From the NCBI GenBank assembly GCA_973895155.1, contig OZ316897.1, positions 14,632,001 to 14,696,000 of the forward strand: DNA of 64,000 bases, written 5' to 3'. Numbering within the stretch: the first letter of the stretch is position 1; each line of letters opens with the position of its first letter. Below, piece after piece: positions 1 through 10,427 of this stretch. Origin of the DNA: Marsupella aquatica. Its lineage: Eukaryota; Marchantiophyta. A program made the position numbers and the translations under genes. A model generated the notes under the pieces. The model had not been told where the DNA came from. It saw nothing but the letters and a program-made list of their open reading frames with translations, and ran no database searches.

Positions 1-1311
1 GTCTTTTCACCGGTGGCTAAGTATTCCACAATTCGGATCTTGTGTCAACTTGTTGTGTTTTTTAATCTGGTGATGGATCAGATGGATGTTGTTACAACTT
101 TTCTTTATGGCAACTTGGAAGAGTTGATCTTCATGAGACAGCCACTAGGCTTTATGAAGAAGGGCCAAGAGAACTTAGTTTGCAGATTGCTCAAGTCTTT
201 GTATGGATTGAAGCAATCTCCCAAACAGTGGAACAAGCGGTTTGATAATTTTATGCTTGCTCAAGGTTTTACAAGGATGGTATATGATCCTTGTGTGTAT
301 ACGAAATCAGTCAAGAATGATGTATTTGGGTTCATCATTCTAGTGATCTATGTGGATGACATGTTGATTGTGGCTAAAGATCAATCTGAGGTTGACAGTC
401 TCAAGGCAAAATTGAGTGTTGAATTCAGGATGAAGGATCTTGGTAAGGCCAAGAGGATCTTAGGGATGGAGATTTTTAGGAACTCTGATATTGGACAGTT
501 GTGCTTGAGTCAAGGCCAGTATGCGAGAAAAGTACTTGCACGATTCAACATGGAGAACTGTAAGCTAGTGAGTATTCCTTTAGCTTCACATTTCAAGTTA
601 TCATCGGCTTTCTCTCCTATGGATGCTATGGAGAAAGGCCTGATGGCTAAGATTCCTTATGAGAAGGCAGTAGGCAGTCTGATATATTTGATGACTTGTA
701 CTAGGCTTGACTTGGCCCTAGCGATGGGCAAGGTTAGCAGATTCATGTCAAATCCAGGGAAAGTACATTGGGAAGCTGTGAAGTGGATTCTCAAGTACCT
801 CAAGGGTACACAGGACTATGGTTTACTATTTGATAACAGATCAGATAGAACGTTAGTTGGCTATGTAGATTTTGATTATGGAGGCTGTCTGGATACAAGG
901 AGGTCAACAACTGGGTTTGTATACACTCTTGGAGGAGGATGTATCAGTTGGAAATCTACCTTGCAGAAGTGTATATCTCAATCTACTACAGAAGCAGAGT
1001 ATGTTGCAGCAGCAGAAGCAACAAAGGAAGCAATTTGGTTGGACAAGTTGATCGCGGAGATGGGTTTAGAGCATGGCAAAATGACTCTAAACTGTGATAG
1101 TCAGAGTGCTCTTCACTTGGCTGCTAACCAGGTGATGGATAGCAGGGTGAAGCACATTGATATCAAGTACCATTTTATCAGGCAAGCAGTGTCTGATAAA
1201 ACTTTTGAGCTAGTCAAGATTGATGGAAAGCTCAATCCCGCTGATGCCTTTACCAAAGTGATTCCTTTGGAGAGTTTCTCAAGACACCGTGCTACTTTGC
1301 ATGTTTTGTAG
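1..1311 (+). mobile_element. Ty1/Copia retrotransposon, partial pol (reverse transcriptase and RNase H)
   Basis: The reading frame is open from the first base of the window to a stop at 1309-1311, so the element starts to the left. It encodes the Copia-type reverse transcriptase, with the YVDD active-site motif near 350-361, the SLYGLKQSP and GMEI segments typical of the family, and the RNase H domain (STTEAEY near 984-1004, CDSQSAL near 1093-1113). No internal stop is seen in this part. The 3' untranslated stretch, polypurine tract and 3' LTR follow immediately. Gag, protease and integrase would lie outside the window. The family assignment is firm from motif order. Whether the whole element is intact cannot be judged here. 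Confidence 0.93.
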
Positions 1312-1513
1312 TTGTAGTGCAAGTAGAGTTATTTAGCAATGTGTGACTATTTGTATATGGATTACTCATTCCTATTTGGCTACGACTTAGTTCTAGTTAA
1401 CCCTTAGTTAACCCTTGTGGTTTTTAGGGGGAGACCTGGTTTGGTGATTGTCTAGAACTTCCCGCTGAGGAATCCATATGGTAGCATTTAGTCCAATTAC
1501 CAAGACAAGAGTC

Positions 1514-1524
1514 AAGGGGGAGTT
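1514..1524 (+). other. Polypurine tract of the left Copia element
   Basis: A purine run, AAGGGGGAGTT, directly abuts the TGTTAG start of the 3' LTR. This is where second-strand DNA synthesis is primed in LTR retrotransposons. Confidence 0.75.
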
Positions 1525-1869
1525 TGTTAGATATTGCTCTAGTCTTGTAACTCATGAGCTAACCACAGTTAGTCTAACTCGAGTTAGGACTTAGCTAATG
1601 TTAGCGGTAGTGCTGTTGTGCATATAGCCGGGGCTAATGCTAGACCCCTGGTGGAACTTAGGCTCATTGTTACGGAGCTAGTTGAGAGATAGGGAGAGCT
1701 TGTGCTGTGGATGTTTGGTATGGCCGGTCGGCCTAGAGTGCAGTAAAGCTCTTGTGTGTTCCCGTGGACGTAGCCTCATGTGGAGGTGAACCATGTATCT
1801 CTCTGTGTCAACTATTGTGCGTTGGATGGTTCATGGGCTTGCCGTTACAAATGTCGTCTATGCTCAACA
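1525..1869 (+). repeat. 3' LTR of the left Copia element (345 bp)
   Basis: It begins TGTTAG after the polypurine tract and ends CAACA, the usual TG...CA termini. Its identity as an LTR is confirmed inside the window: the reverse complement of 57182-57524 matches it along most of its length, including the stretches around GGAACTTAGGCTCATTGTTA and GTGTTCCCGTGGACGTAGCC. The five bases after it (ACTTG, 1870-1874) should be one half of the target duplication; the other half is off-window. Confidence 0.85.
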
Positions 1870-3490
1870 ACTTGGAAGGATCGAGAGATCTTCCTTTATG
1901 GAAACCACACCACAATCATGTTCACGCCAATCAGGCAAAGTGTCATATAGCAACCCACAAAGGAAAATCAGAGGGGCTGGTTTTCGCCATATGAAGGACG
2001 TCTTGGATTTGGAAGGCCGTTTTATTAGGTGGGAGGATGGCCCAAATGCTTTGCTACCTAGGAACTATGCTAGTGCATATCACAAACTGATTGCAAACCT
2101 TTGATGTGTGCTAGAACTCCACTGTGACCCTTTGCAACTACTCCCGTGAGTGTTCATGGAAGCTTATCTATCGGATGGGAGCTTAAGGGTCTGGGAGTTT
2201 TGGATACAGCACAATCACATTACTTCCCAATGGCAACAGTTTAATGATACAGCTAACCCCAGATGGACTTTCATGGTGGTCAACGGTCTCCTATCCAAAT
2301 CTGACACCCTTGCTCCACTAGCTGGACTCCCCCTACATCGTGCGCTGATTAGGACTGAGGGAAAGAACAATGTCCATAGGCAACATTTTGGGAGTCCTAC
2401 GGGCCTTCTGGCTCCTCTATTACAATTCGTTTGGAAAGATGGCCTCCCCTTCCTTGATACCGACACTGCACACCTGAGGGCAATACAAGGTCCCCTCCAT
2501 CAAACATTGCATAAGGTGGTGCACAAATGGGCATTGCGGCTGAACTGGTGTCCCAATCCAATCACTCTAGGCAGATACCTGGCTTTCCTTTTGCGCTGTA
2601 AGTGAGAACTGTTTCTTGTGGCAATTGATCTATAGGATACCGGCTACGCAACATTGGCGATTCCCTTGCCTACCTACTACTGACTCAAGCACTTGGTGTA
2701 CCAAATGTGATTCCCATCAACAGGAAGATATTGTGCATTGTATATGGGGCTACACAAAGTCGCATGGTGTATGGGAGTGGGTGCAGTTTGTTTTGCAGTT
2801 ATGTGCCTTCTCAAGAGGATGCACCATTCAGTTACAACCTGCTCACATCTTTGTAGGTGCAGCCCTACTCGAGGAATGGGATATCCCTGGGAGACTTTGG
2901 CACATTGAGGACTATCATCTGCTGGTGCTTATGGAAAGATCGATGTGCCTTCATGGATCACACCCAACCAAATTCACAAGGAGTCGTTCGGAAATCATGG
3001 CATTGACTGGGAGTGTATATACGGCGGGACTGGAACCGGCAGAAAGTCAAGATACAATCTGGTAGAATCACTATCAGGGAAGCACATCATGAGATGACCA
3101 TGCACTATGGCACCTCGAATGGTCTTTGGATGATTCATGAGAATATCCTTCAGATCCCGCCGGTCCCTCCACGTCCACCGTGACATCCCCTCCCCTTGTC
3201 AGGCTCCAAAGCTGCACTGCAGACTGACTAACTGAGTCATCCCTCTCTCACGGACCCACTGGAAGGAACCTCGCCAGAACCTAATCACTGGCCGGTCTTT
3301 AGGAGTTAGCTGCTCTGACTGTAGTCTCTAAATGTCTTGTTTAGTTGCCTCCTCCTAAGGCACAGCTTCTGTCCTGGTGCCAGCCTCCCCGGTTGTTAGC
3401 TCTCCAACCTTTGGTCCTTTGGGGTGGACCCTGTTTTGGGTCCCCTCTTTTGTATGCTGGCTATTTGAATGAAATTTATTTGATTTTTTT
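1870..3490 (+). mobile_element. Degenerate LINE (L1-type) 3' end
   Basis: Translated pieces in shifting frames read as the C-terminal part of a plant LINE ORF2: a DVLDLEGRFIRW segment near 1990-2030 and a zinc-binding region near 2616-2790 (WQLIYRI, then CTKC, then a histidine and a second WG-containing stretch). The element ends with ATTTGAATGAAATTTATTTG followed by a T run at about 3486, a common 3' end for plant LINEs. Frameshifts make it a pseudogene. Because the coding sense starts directly at the LTR edge at 1870, the Copia element probably inserted into this LINE, and the rest of the LINE should lie beyond the left edge. Confidence 0.7.
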
Positions 3491-4412
3491 GAGGCAAATA
3501 AAATAAAAAAATAAAATTATTATAATTGGCACACACAAATAGTGTACAAAATAACCTTTTCCACAACACACGGCTAAAATAGCCAACGGTCCAGCTTCGC
3601 CAAAAGTAGTGATTACTGTAGGTAGTGAGCTACGTCCTCACCTCAAATCTATTACCCCCAACAAAGTAGGCCATTTTTTTTCTTGATGAAACACATCTTG
3701 GCCCCTGAAGACTCTTTCTCATTTCTAGTAGTTTGCATTTGCCCTCTTCTCTTGAGGTTTGGTGGACTCCATCGTCCTTTTGTCTAAATTGGTCTTTGAC
3801 AAACAGAGAACAAAAAGAGAGCTATGGCTCTGATTCCCCGCCCCCTCATCTTTTCTCAGTTGCCTTCCCCTCTTGAGTTTGCTCTTTGTCCTCTCTAGAC
3901 TCCACTGTACTTTGATTGGCCCAATTTTATTTCTAAATCGGTCTTTGCGAAACAGAGGACAAAAAAAGAGCGACTGTACCATGAGGAACTATGCAGCATA
4001 TACCCGGAATGTTTAGCAGAGGTGGGCCTTCAGCCGTGCGATCGGTCGGCGCCCTCAAGATCGGCGGCGGAGGGTGCCGCTGTGATCTTCTTAATTCAGT
4101 TGTTCCCGCATAAACAAACAAACAAATAATAAAGCGACCATAAAATAATAGAACCACAAAGAGACTAGAAGAAGACGAGACGAGGACGAAAGGAGAAAAA
4201 GCGCAAAGAGAGAGAAGAGAAGAGAAGAAAGAAAGCACAGAAGCGAAAGAGAGAGGAGATCTCAGAGATGACACATTTGGCTGTCAAGGGAAAGAGATTG
4301 TAAGGTGGGCTCGAGGTCGTAGGCCAGATCGGGAGACACCGTGGTGCGGAGCGCGCGTGTGGCAGCATCAGAAGGAGCAGAAACGTCGGTCGGTTCGTCG
4401 ACAAGTTCCGCT
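3491..4412. other. Upstream region and leader of B12D, with a two-copy direct repeat
   Basis: No gene is recognised. An imperfect direct repeat of about 130 bp occupies roughly 3735-3975; both copies carry CCTCTTCTCTTGAG, a GACTCCA core and a GGTCTTTG-AAACAGAG-ACAAAAA segment. 4150-4270 is GA-rich (repeated GAGAAGA), as in many plant 5' leaders. It precedes the B12D start codon by 150-250 bp. Confidence 0.5.
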
Positions 4413-5745
4413 ATGGGAAAGGCATTCAAATGGATCCAGCCTGAGGTCAGTCTGCAGCTGAATGATATCTCTCCCTCTCCCTCTCTCTCTATTTCTGTCT
4501 TCCTCTCGTCCTTTGTTACCCCATTCTGTGGTTCTGATTTCTGGCCTTTTTCCTTTCACTTTAGTATGGTGTTTCTATCGACAGAGATGACACCATTTTC
4601 ATTCCCTGCCTTGCCCACGGTGGCGCACGTTCTTTCGAGTTCCCCCTTCGATGTTAGGGTTTTGTCAAACGCCTCCGGCCTGGGGTGATTCCATACTTCG
4701 ATGGTCTCTCCAGCTTTCGCTTGCTCTCTTCCTCTCGTTGGTTGTTACTTCACTGTGGTTCTACTTTCGGGTCTCTCCATTTCCGTTTCGGACGGCCGTT
4801 GGATCGACAGAGATGAGGACTCACAGGATCAATTTTAGTATCCTGCTACCCGTGGTTGCGCACGTTCTTTCGAGGAGTTCCCTCTTCGATATTAGGGTTT
4901 GGTCAAATGTATACTGCCCGAGGTCAGTCCACAGTTGGATGGTCCCTCCCACTATCTCTTGCTCTCTTCCTCTCGTCCGTTGTTAGTTCACTGCGGTTCC
5001 ACTTTCTGGTCTTCCCGTTTTAATACACCCTTCGATTGACAGAGCTGCAATGAGTCCTAGAGTTGTCAATCAAACAATTATGTCGGGAAAAAGGGGATGA
5101 TTATATTGAGGAGAACACATCTACCCACGAATGTAGATGTGTTGCCTGCAACACAGACTCAGGGAAACTTGAAAGTATCCAATGAGGAAGACTACTGATT
5201 AATTTTAAATCTCCTCTTGCGAGAATAGAATCTGTCGTTTTCGTTCCCTTCTACAGTTGGAGATTCGGGCAAACTTAAGACGTCCCTGTTTGTTTCGATG
5301 ATGCAGATTTATCCTCTGTTCTTGGCTGTAGGTACGGCAGTTGGGTTGTGTGGCTTTGCGATAACTCGCAACCTTGCCATCAATCCTGATGTCAGGTATA
5401 CCCTATCTGGTTCATGCTGATTGCCCGTCGCTGTGGGAAAGTAGTGGGCATTTAGTTGCTCGGTTGTATGAGTGCAATTTTCTTGTTTCTCACATTGAGT
5501 GTCTGAAAACTGTCAGATATAGTTCTGGATCTAGATGAGTCTATCTTCTGCTTATTTTTTTTGTCTTTTCATTGTATTTCTGTAGGATCAACAAGGACGA
5601 TCGTGCAGCGGGAGTACTTGAGAATTTCAAAGAAGGGAAAAGCTACAAAGACCATGGGCTGAGGAAATACGTTCACGACAAAACCCCTGAAATCATGCCT
5701 GGACTGAATGGCTACTTCAGCGGCAGCAGCCAAAGCAAATCATAA
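4413..5745 (+). CDS. B12D: B12D-like protein (NDUFA4/MLRQ-related), mitochondrial membrane
   Basis: Three exons, 4413-4445, 5307-5395 and 5586-5745, joined at GT/AG introns of 861 and 190 bp, give 93 aa, the usual B12D size. The N-terminus MGKAFKWIQPE is followed by a single hydrophobic segment at about residues 12-33 (IYPLFLAVGTAVGLCGFAI). The family signatures NPDVR, RAAGVLENF and EIMPGLNGYF follow. B12D proteins are small, single-span, mitochondrial-associated plant proteins related to the MLRQ/NDUFA4 subunit, and are linked in the literature to seed and hypoxia responses; the precise role is unsettled. The start codon is the only ATG giving the family N-terminus. Intron 1 contains a triplicated segment described separately. 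I see no lesion. Confidence 0.93.
4430..5045 (+). repeat. Triplicated segment inside B12D intron 1
   Basis: Three imperfect tandem copies start near 4436, 4676 and 4915, a period of about 240 bp, with the last one partial. Shared landmarks are GAGGTCAGT at the head (copies 1 and 3), CTCTTCCTCTCGTC, TTCACTGTGGTTC, GACAGAGATGA and CACGTTCTTTCGAG. The first copy includes the end of exon 1 and its donor site, so copy 3 carries a second exon-1-end-like sequence (CCCGAGGTCAGT, about 4917) capable in principle of acting as a decoy donor. Confidence 0.75.
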
Positions 5746-7000
5746 CTTTGTGCTCACTGTGCAGTTCGTGTCGTTCCTTCTTTGGTGCCAGAAATCGTTG
5801 TGACAAAACTGTCATGAGAAATGTTCTGATTGTTTGTTTTTCCTCACACTACGAGGACTTAAATCCATCTCGTGTCAAGTTGGTTGCTGTTTATTACGCA
5901 ATTTTACTGACTGTTTACAACGTTTGGAAGAACGGGATCACAAGAATAGTTGATACTTGGTTTTTAGAGCTTCAATCTCCAACACTATTGATGCCACTGT
6001 TGGCACATAGAAAGTGCAACTTTGCTAACCTTGGAAACTCCTTCAACTTGTGATTTCCGGGAGTCTTGTTCATATTACCAGATGAGTTACGGATTGGTGT
6101 TGGAATGGAGGCTTCTGAATAATACTGGATTGATTTAATTTTGAGCGAGGCAGGTCTTGTATATGTGCTACCTGTTACGGGTCCTATTCGCAATTTAGGC
6201 CAGCTTGGAGAGAAATTTGATTGTGTTTTACCTAGTGGAGTACCAATACTATGCAAGAGAAGTTTACATCATGCTGACAGTTTTCTTGTTTCTGTCATAG
6301 TCCTCCGTTCCCAATTTAGGTGATTGATTTGAACTAGCACGAGCTCGCTAAGTAAATGCAAACGATATTCTATTTTCACCCTACTTCATGGGAAGTAGAG
6401 AATGCTCATACTTGTGGGGACGAAAGCAGTCAGAATGGTACTGATGTGAACTGCTTCAACTGCTAATCATCATCTTCTTGCAAGCTCCCAACAAGAGATC
6501 TGAATGGTTTTTACAACTGAATTTGTAAGGATATCACATTCCTTTAAGGTTCGTTAACCGCTAACAGGGGTTGTTTTTTTAGTTACATGCACAGTTGGCT
6601 GACAACTTCCACGCCAGTTCATTCTCTCTTTTCAATTGGTATGTAGTGTTAATGTTTGACATGGCTCCATCGCGGCTCCTTTTTCTCTACAACTTGCTTG
6701 TTTTCTTTTTCTTGTCGAACCAAATTCATTCAGTCTACTCTGGGTTCGGTTGTCTAATATGCTTCTTCGATTTTTGTGAGTTGGTAATGTATTGACAAAA
6801 GCAGTTATGTCGTTTCATGCCAACTACCCCACTGTGTGTACAGTTCTGATCACGTCATGTCAATTGTTGTCTATGCCGTACCAGCTTTGACGAGTGCTTT
6901 CAATTTCCCCGGCACTTTTCATGTTTTGATAGCTTTCTCGCTTCTGGTGTGTCTTTCAGTCGTTCTGTTGTCCTCTTGCTGATTATACTGGCAGGGAGGT
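5746..7000. other. 3' flank of B12D, no further gene seen
   Basis: This presumably contains the B12D 3' UTR. Short reading frames occur but none resembles a known protein. Nothing else is recognised before the snoRNA-like array begins at about 7001. Confidence 0.5.
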
Positions 7001-7089
7001 GGGCAATGATGAGCACTTACTAAAATCTGTCAATCCTCTGAATGACTTTATGTCAATTGTGGATAATGGTCAATGATGTGCTGAGTCCT
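7001..7089 (+). ncRNA. Box C/D snoRNA-like unit 1
   Basis: C box AATGATGA at 7005-7012, guide plus D' CTGA at 7038-7041, D box CTGA at 7081-7084. The 18S-complementary 12-mer is intact. Confidence 0.7.
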
Positions 7090-7249
7090 TCTGGGAACTT
7101 TATTTTGTCAAATGACAATTTTGCATTACTCTAGTATGGGTGTGCAAGGAGAAGTAAGCTCTTCAAGCTTCGGCAATTTTCGGAGCCGTTTTATGCTTCA
7201 TGTGAAGACTGGTGTGCAGGACACTCATTGGTTTCCCTGTACTAGAACG

Positions 7250-7330
7250 TACAATGAGCAGCATGTTATGAATCTGTCGATCCTCTGAAGAGCTTCGTCA
7301 CTTGTGGACGAGTTTTACTATGTGCTGGCT
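7250..7330 (+). ncRNA. Degenerate box C/D snoRNA-like unit 2
   Basis: The guide region is TCTGTCGATCCTCTGA, with one mismatch to the array consensus. The C box has become AATGAGCA and the D box CTGG, so this unit is probably not functional. Confidence 0.5.
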
Positions 7331-7538
7331 GCCATTCCCAGTACAGGTGGAAGTCAATGTTTTCTCCCTTCGATCTTTTTCATAAACTGTCTGTGAAGGT
7401 TTGGTGAGCGCGTTATTGTGGATTTGCAATCATCGGAACGGATCTATGCCTCGCATGGATTTCGTTATGAGGCTTTAAGCTACATGCTGCAAAGACCGTG
7501 TTGAAGTTACTTCGCCGGCAGACTCTGGGATTTGTTTT

Positions 7539-7628
7539 TCGCAATGATGAGCACTTTCTTGCTACTCTGTCAATCTTCTGAGTGGCTTCTTGCCGCTCGT
7601 GGACGACGTTTCTCTTTCTGCTGAGAGT
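7539..7628 (+). ncRNA. Box C/D snoRNA-like unit 3
   Basis: C box AATGATGA at 7543-7550, D' CTGA at 7578-7581, D box CTGA at 7621-7624. The guide reads CTGTCAATCTT, one change next to D'. Confidence 0.65.
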
Positions 7629-7730
7629 GCCTCTTTGAGGTTGTGCTAGTAGTAAGTGTCCACTTCTGAGTGGCTCAATTCTCTCGGAACCTACTAGGCG
7701 TTTTCTGCAGACACTTCGTGGGATGTATTG

Positions 7731-7818
7731 TACAACGATAAGGGTACTATTGTGAATGTGACACTCCTCTGAATGGCTTCATGCCATTGTGGACAACGAT
7801 TTACTGATGTGCTTAGTC
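7731..7818 (+). ncRNA. Degenerate box C/D snoRNA-like unit 4
   Basis: Recognisable by its position, CTCCTCTGAATGGCTTCATGC and a TTGTGGACAA stretch. The C box is lost (AACGATAAG) and the D box reads CTTA. Confidence 0.5.
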
Positions 7819-7921
7819 CCTTCTGGAGTTTTGTGTATTCATTATTTTGCTTTCTCATGAGGTTTACCCAGAATGTTTGAGACCATTAATGAAGGCATGT
7901 TTGGGTAAGTCATGCATTAAT

Positions 7922-8016
7922 CCACAATGATGAGCATATTATTATGAATCTGTCAATCCTCTGAAGGGCATCTTCACGCCACTTGTGGATAAAGATTTAT
8001 TTATGTACTGAGTGCC
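7922..8016 (+). ncRNA. Box C/D snoRNA-like unit 5
   Basis: C box AATGATGA at 7926-7933, intact guide CTGTCAATCCT with D' CTGA at 7961-7964, D box CTGA at 8008-8011. CAC before the C box can pair with GTG after the D box as a short terminal stem. Confidence 0.72.
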
Positions 8017-8193
8017 TTTCTGAAGTTGTGTGCTTGGCGCCAACAAAAAAACAATTTCAAATTCTCCGTGATACCTCGATGAAGCATGTATTGCTTAGAA
8101 TTCTCCGAACCATTTATTAGGTTGCTTTCTTACGATATCTTCCCTCTATGTCGACTGGGCTGAAGCCATTGGCGGGTATGACGTGCATTCAGA

Positions 8194-8283
8194 CATCAAT
8201 GATGAGCATATTATTATAATTCTGTCAGTCCGAAGGGGGTCTTCATGCAACTTATGGACAAAGATTTTGTATTTTTGAGTACC
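8194..8283 (+). ncRNA. Degenerate box C/D snoRNA-like unit 6
   Basis: C box AATGATGA at 8198-8205 is intact, but the guide has lost bases just before D' (CTGTCAGTCCGAAGG) and the D box is TTGA. Confidence 0.5.
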
Positions 8284-8374
8284 TTTCTGAAGTGCTTCTG
8301 GTTTCTTTCTTCCTAGTTGTTCCGGTAGTATTTGAGAATCTGTTGAAGTTATTGCGGTAAGGTATGCAATCAGT

Positions 8375-8468
8375 CCACAATGATGAGCATAAATTTATAA
8401 ATCTGTCAATCCTCTGAAGGGCGTCTTCATGCCACTTGTTGACAAAGGTTTATTGTGTGCTGAGTGCC
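8375..8468 (+). ncRNA. Box C/D snoRNA-like unit 7
   Basis: C box AATGATGA at 8379-8386, intact guide with D' CTGA at 8414-8417, D box CTGA at 8460-8463. CCAC before the C box and GTGC after the D box give a possible terminal stem. Confidence 0.72.
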
Positions 8469-8549
8469 TTTGTTAGTAGTGGTTGCTTTTTTCGCCCAAC
8501 TATCTGAGAGTCTTCTGGAGGTATTCGCTGGTACCTTGTGGAGGTCGGT

Positions 8550-8636
8550 TTACAACGGTGCGCTTATCATTTTACGTGTCGATTTTCTAAAGGGCTTCAT
8601 GTCATTCGTGGATTAAGTTTACTAGGGCAGTGGGCC
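8550..8636 (+). ncRNA. Strongly degenerate snoRNA-like unit 8
   Basis: Only the spacing, AAGGGCTTCATGTCATTCGT and the downstream GTTTACTA segment identify it. The C box, guide and D box are all changed. Confidence 0.4.
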
Positions 8637-8715
8637 TTTCTAAGATGTCGTGCTAGTGTTGATTGTGTCCTTATGTTTCGTTGCCCAGTTGTTTTTTGCC
8701 TCGTGGCATTTTATT

Positions 8716-8804
8716 GTACGATGATGAGCATACCATTAAATCTGTCAATCCTCCGAAGGGCGTCAGGCCAGTTGTGGACAAAGGTTTATTATGTGCTGAG
8801 TGCC
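8716..8804 (+). ncRNA. Box C/D snoRNA-like unit 9
   Basis: C box GATGATGA at 8720-8727 fits RUGAUGA. The guide CTGTCAATCCT is intact but D' is CCGA. The D box CTGA is at 8796-8799. Confidence 0.62.
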
Positions 8805-10217
8805 CTTCAACATGACCTCGTTTAGTTGCAATTACGGTTTGTTGGCTTGTTGTTTGAGAACCTAGTGATGATAGTTTACCGCTACAGCGTTGGGCGACAG
8901 ACCTAGTTTACAGTCCATTAATTGAGTAGAAAGGTCTCCTGGTTTGCTGACAGAGTTACTTGCGCTCGTTACATCTCGGTTTTGAGTACTGAACCGAAGA
9001 GATTCTCGGGTCAGAGTCAACTAACAATCTGAATTCTAAATTGTGACTAATTGAGGCTCCTTTACTAGAATTCGGACGACTTGTGAAGTAGCCATTCCTC
9101 TGCATTCAACATTCGGACAACTTGTTAACTAGCTATGTTGCCACATTGGAAAAGAATAGTCCTCTTCGCGGAGTTTGTGGATTTGAGCCTTACTTTGTAT
9201 AGACATAATCCGTTTAGAGGAATCTAAATCTGGAGCAACTTGGTAGAATTTGAGGGTCAAGGTTAGTTCTGAATGTGCTCCACACATTGAGTTATGAATT
9301 AAATATAGCAGACTATGGGAGATCAGCCAAAGGCGGCCAATTTGATACCCGACTGCAGGAGCTTACTGCATCAACTCAGCTGAGGACTGTAGTTCAACGC
9401 ATACCTTGGATTGAATTTGAGTGTTTTGCAGTCGGACTTTGCTTAGATGGCACAATGACCACTTAGGATTATTATAGTCTATGGGGCAATCTGAATGTTG
9501 ATTGAACTTTCATCCCACTTAACCACTTATAGTAAAAGAGGGCAATTGATTGGAATGTGACACTTGGACTCCGAAGAATTTTCTGGGGAAGTCTCATTTT
9601 GCTTGGACTCCGAAGAATTTGCCGGGGGAGTCCCCTTCTGAACAAATGTGGTTTTATATCCAGACATGTGTCTCGTCTTTCTTGACTGCAAAGAACCTTA
9701 TTAAGTTACTTGAAGGTGAGTGCCATTCAGGACAATCGGTTCAGATCGCAGCTTGGACCATGATGGGAATCGGTAAGGAACGCAGGGCTATCTGACCTTA
9801 ATTTTGAGTGGACTTTGAGGCTGTACCATTCTTGTCTTATATTGAGCTGTATCAAGAAATGTCGGAAGAGAAAAAATTTCTCACTCTCATAGCGAAACTG
9901 GACTCTTTCACCCGTCAGTTTGTGTACTTCCAAGTCTTCAAGCTTCTGCTTCTGGACCCTACTTTTAGAGAGCGTTTTCAGTAAACTTACCACTTCCTGA
10001 ACAGCTAGTACTGCTAAATGTGTCAAAACTAGATTCAAATCACGTCCTAGGAAATATACGCTTCGTCCTAGACGTATAAACTGTGGTGCTCACCTGCCTC
10101 CCATTGTTATCAAAGTCCCAAACCCATGACCTTGACAAAGATTCTGATATAGGGTGTAGACTGGCATAGCCTATGGCATTCAATGTGTTGCCGTGAGTTT
10201 TTGTTCACAAATGAGGT
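8805..10217. other. No gene recognised
   Basis: Unique-looking sequence without a convincing coding region. A short direct repeat (TTGGACTCCGAAGAATTT, twice, near 9564 and 9606) and a repeated ATTCGGAC-ACTTGT motif near 9069 and 9111 are the only structure noted. Confidence 0.4.
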
Positions 10218-10427
10218 TTTGTAGAGCACATTTGGTATGTCATACAACCATCCATTTGAGTAGTGTTTTTATTTAGATGCCAGTGTCCAATGCAAGAAAA
10301 AATTGGCCAGTCATGTGGGACCTTTGTAGAGCACATTTGGTATGTCATACAACCATCCATTTGAGCAGTGTTTTTATTTAGATGCCAGTGTCCAATGCGA
10401 GAACAAATTGGCCGGTCATGTGGGACC
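10218..10427 (+). repeat. Two-copy tandem repeat, period 105 bp
   Basis: Copies 10218-10322 and 10323-10427 are nearly identical, differing at about three or four positions in my reading. Each begins TTTGTAGAGCACATTTGG and ends with CATGTGGGACC. The high identity points to a recent duplication. Confidence 0.92.

Larger units (their letters stand above)
7001..8804 (+). repeat. Tandem array of about nine box C/D snoRNA-like units
   Basis: Nine units spaced 170-290 bp apart share a C-box-like AATGATGA, a central TCTGTCAATCCTCTGA and, about 75-80 bases after the C box, a D-box-like CTGA. The central block reads as a box D' guide: TCTGTCAATCCT directly upstream of CTGA is perfectly complementary to AGGATTGACAGA, a conserved stretch of eukaryotic 18S rRNA. 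By the D+5 rule the target is the first U of GGAUUG. Sequence between units is partly conserved as well, for example an ATTGTAC shortly before some C boxes, so the whole unit was amplified. The array is on the same strand as B12D and starts 1.26 kb after its stop. Four units keep both a canonical C box and both CTGA boxes (1, 3, 5, 7). Confidence 0.75.

Noticed and set aside
4341-4986. Two open frames of about 110 codons over B12D exon 1 and intron 1
   Set aside because: They read through the splice donor into a pyrimidine-rich intron repeat and resemble no protein.
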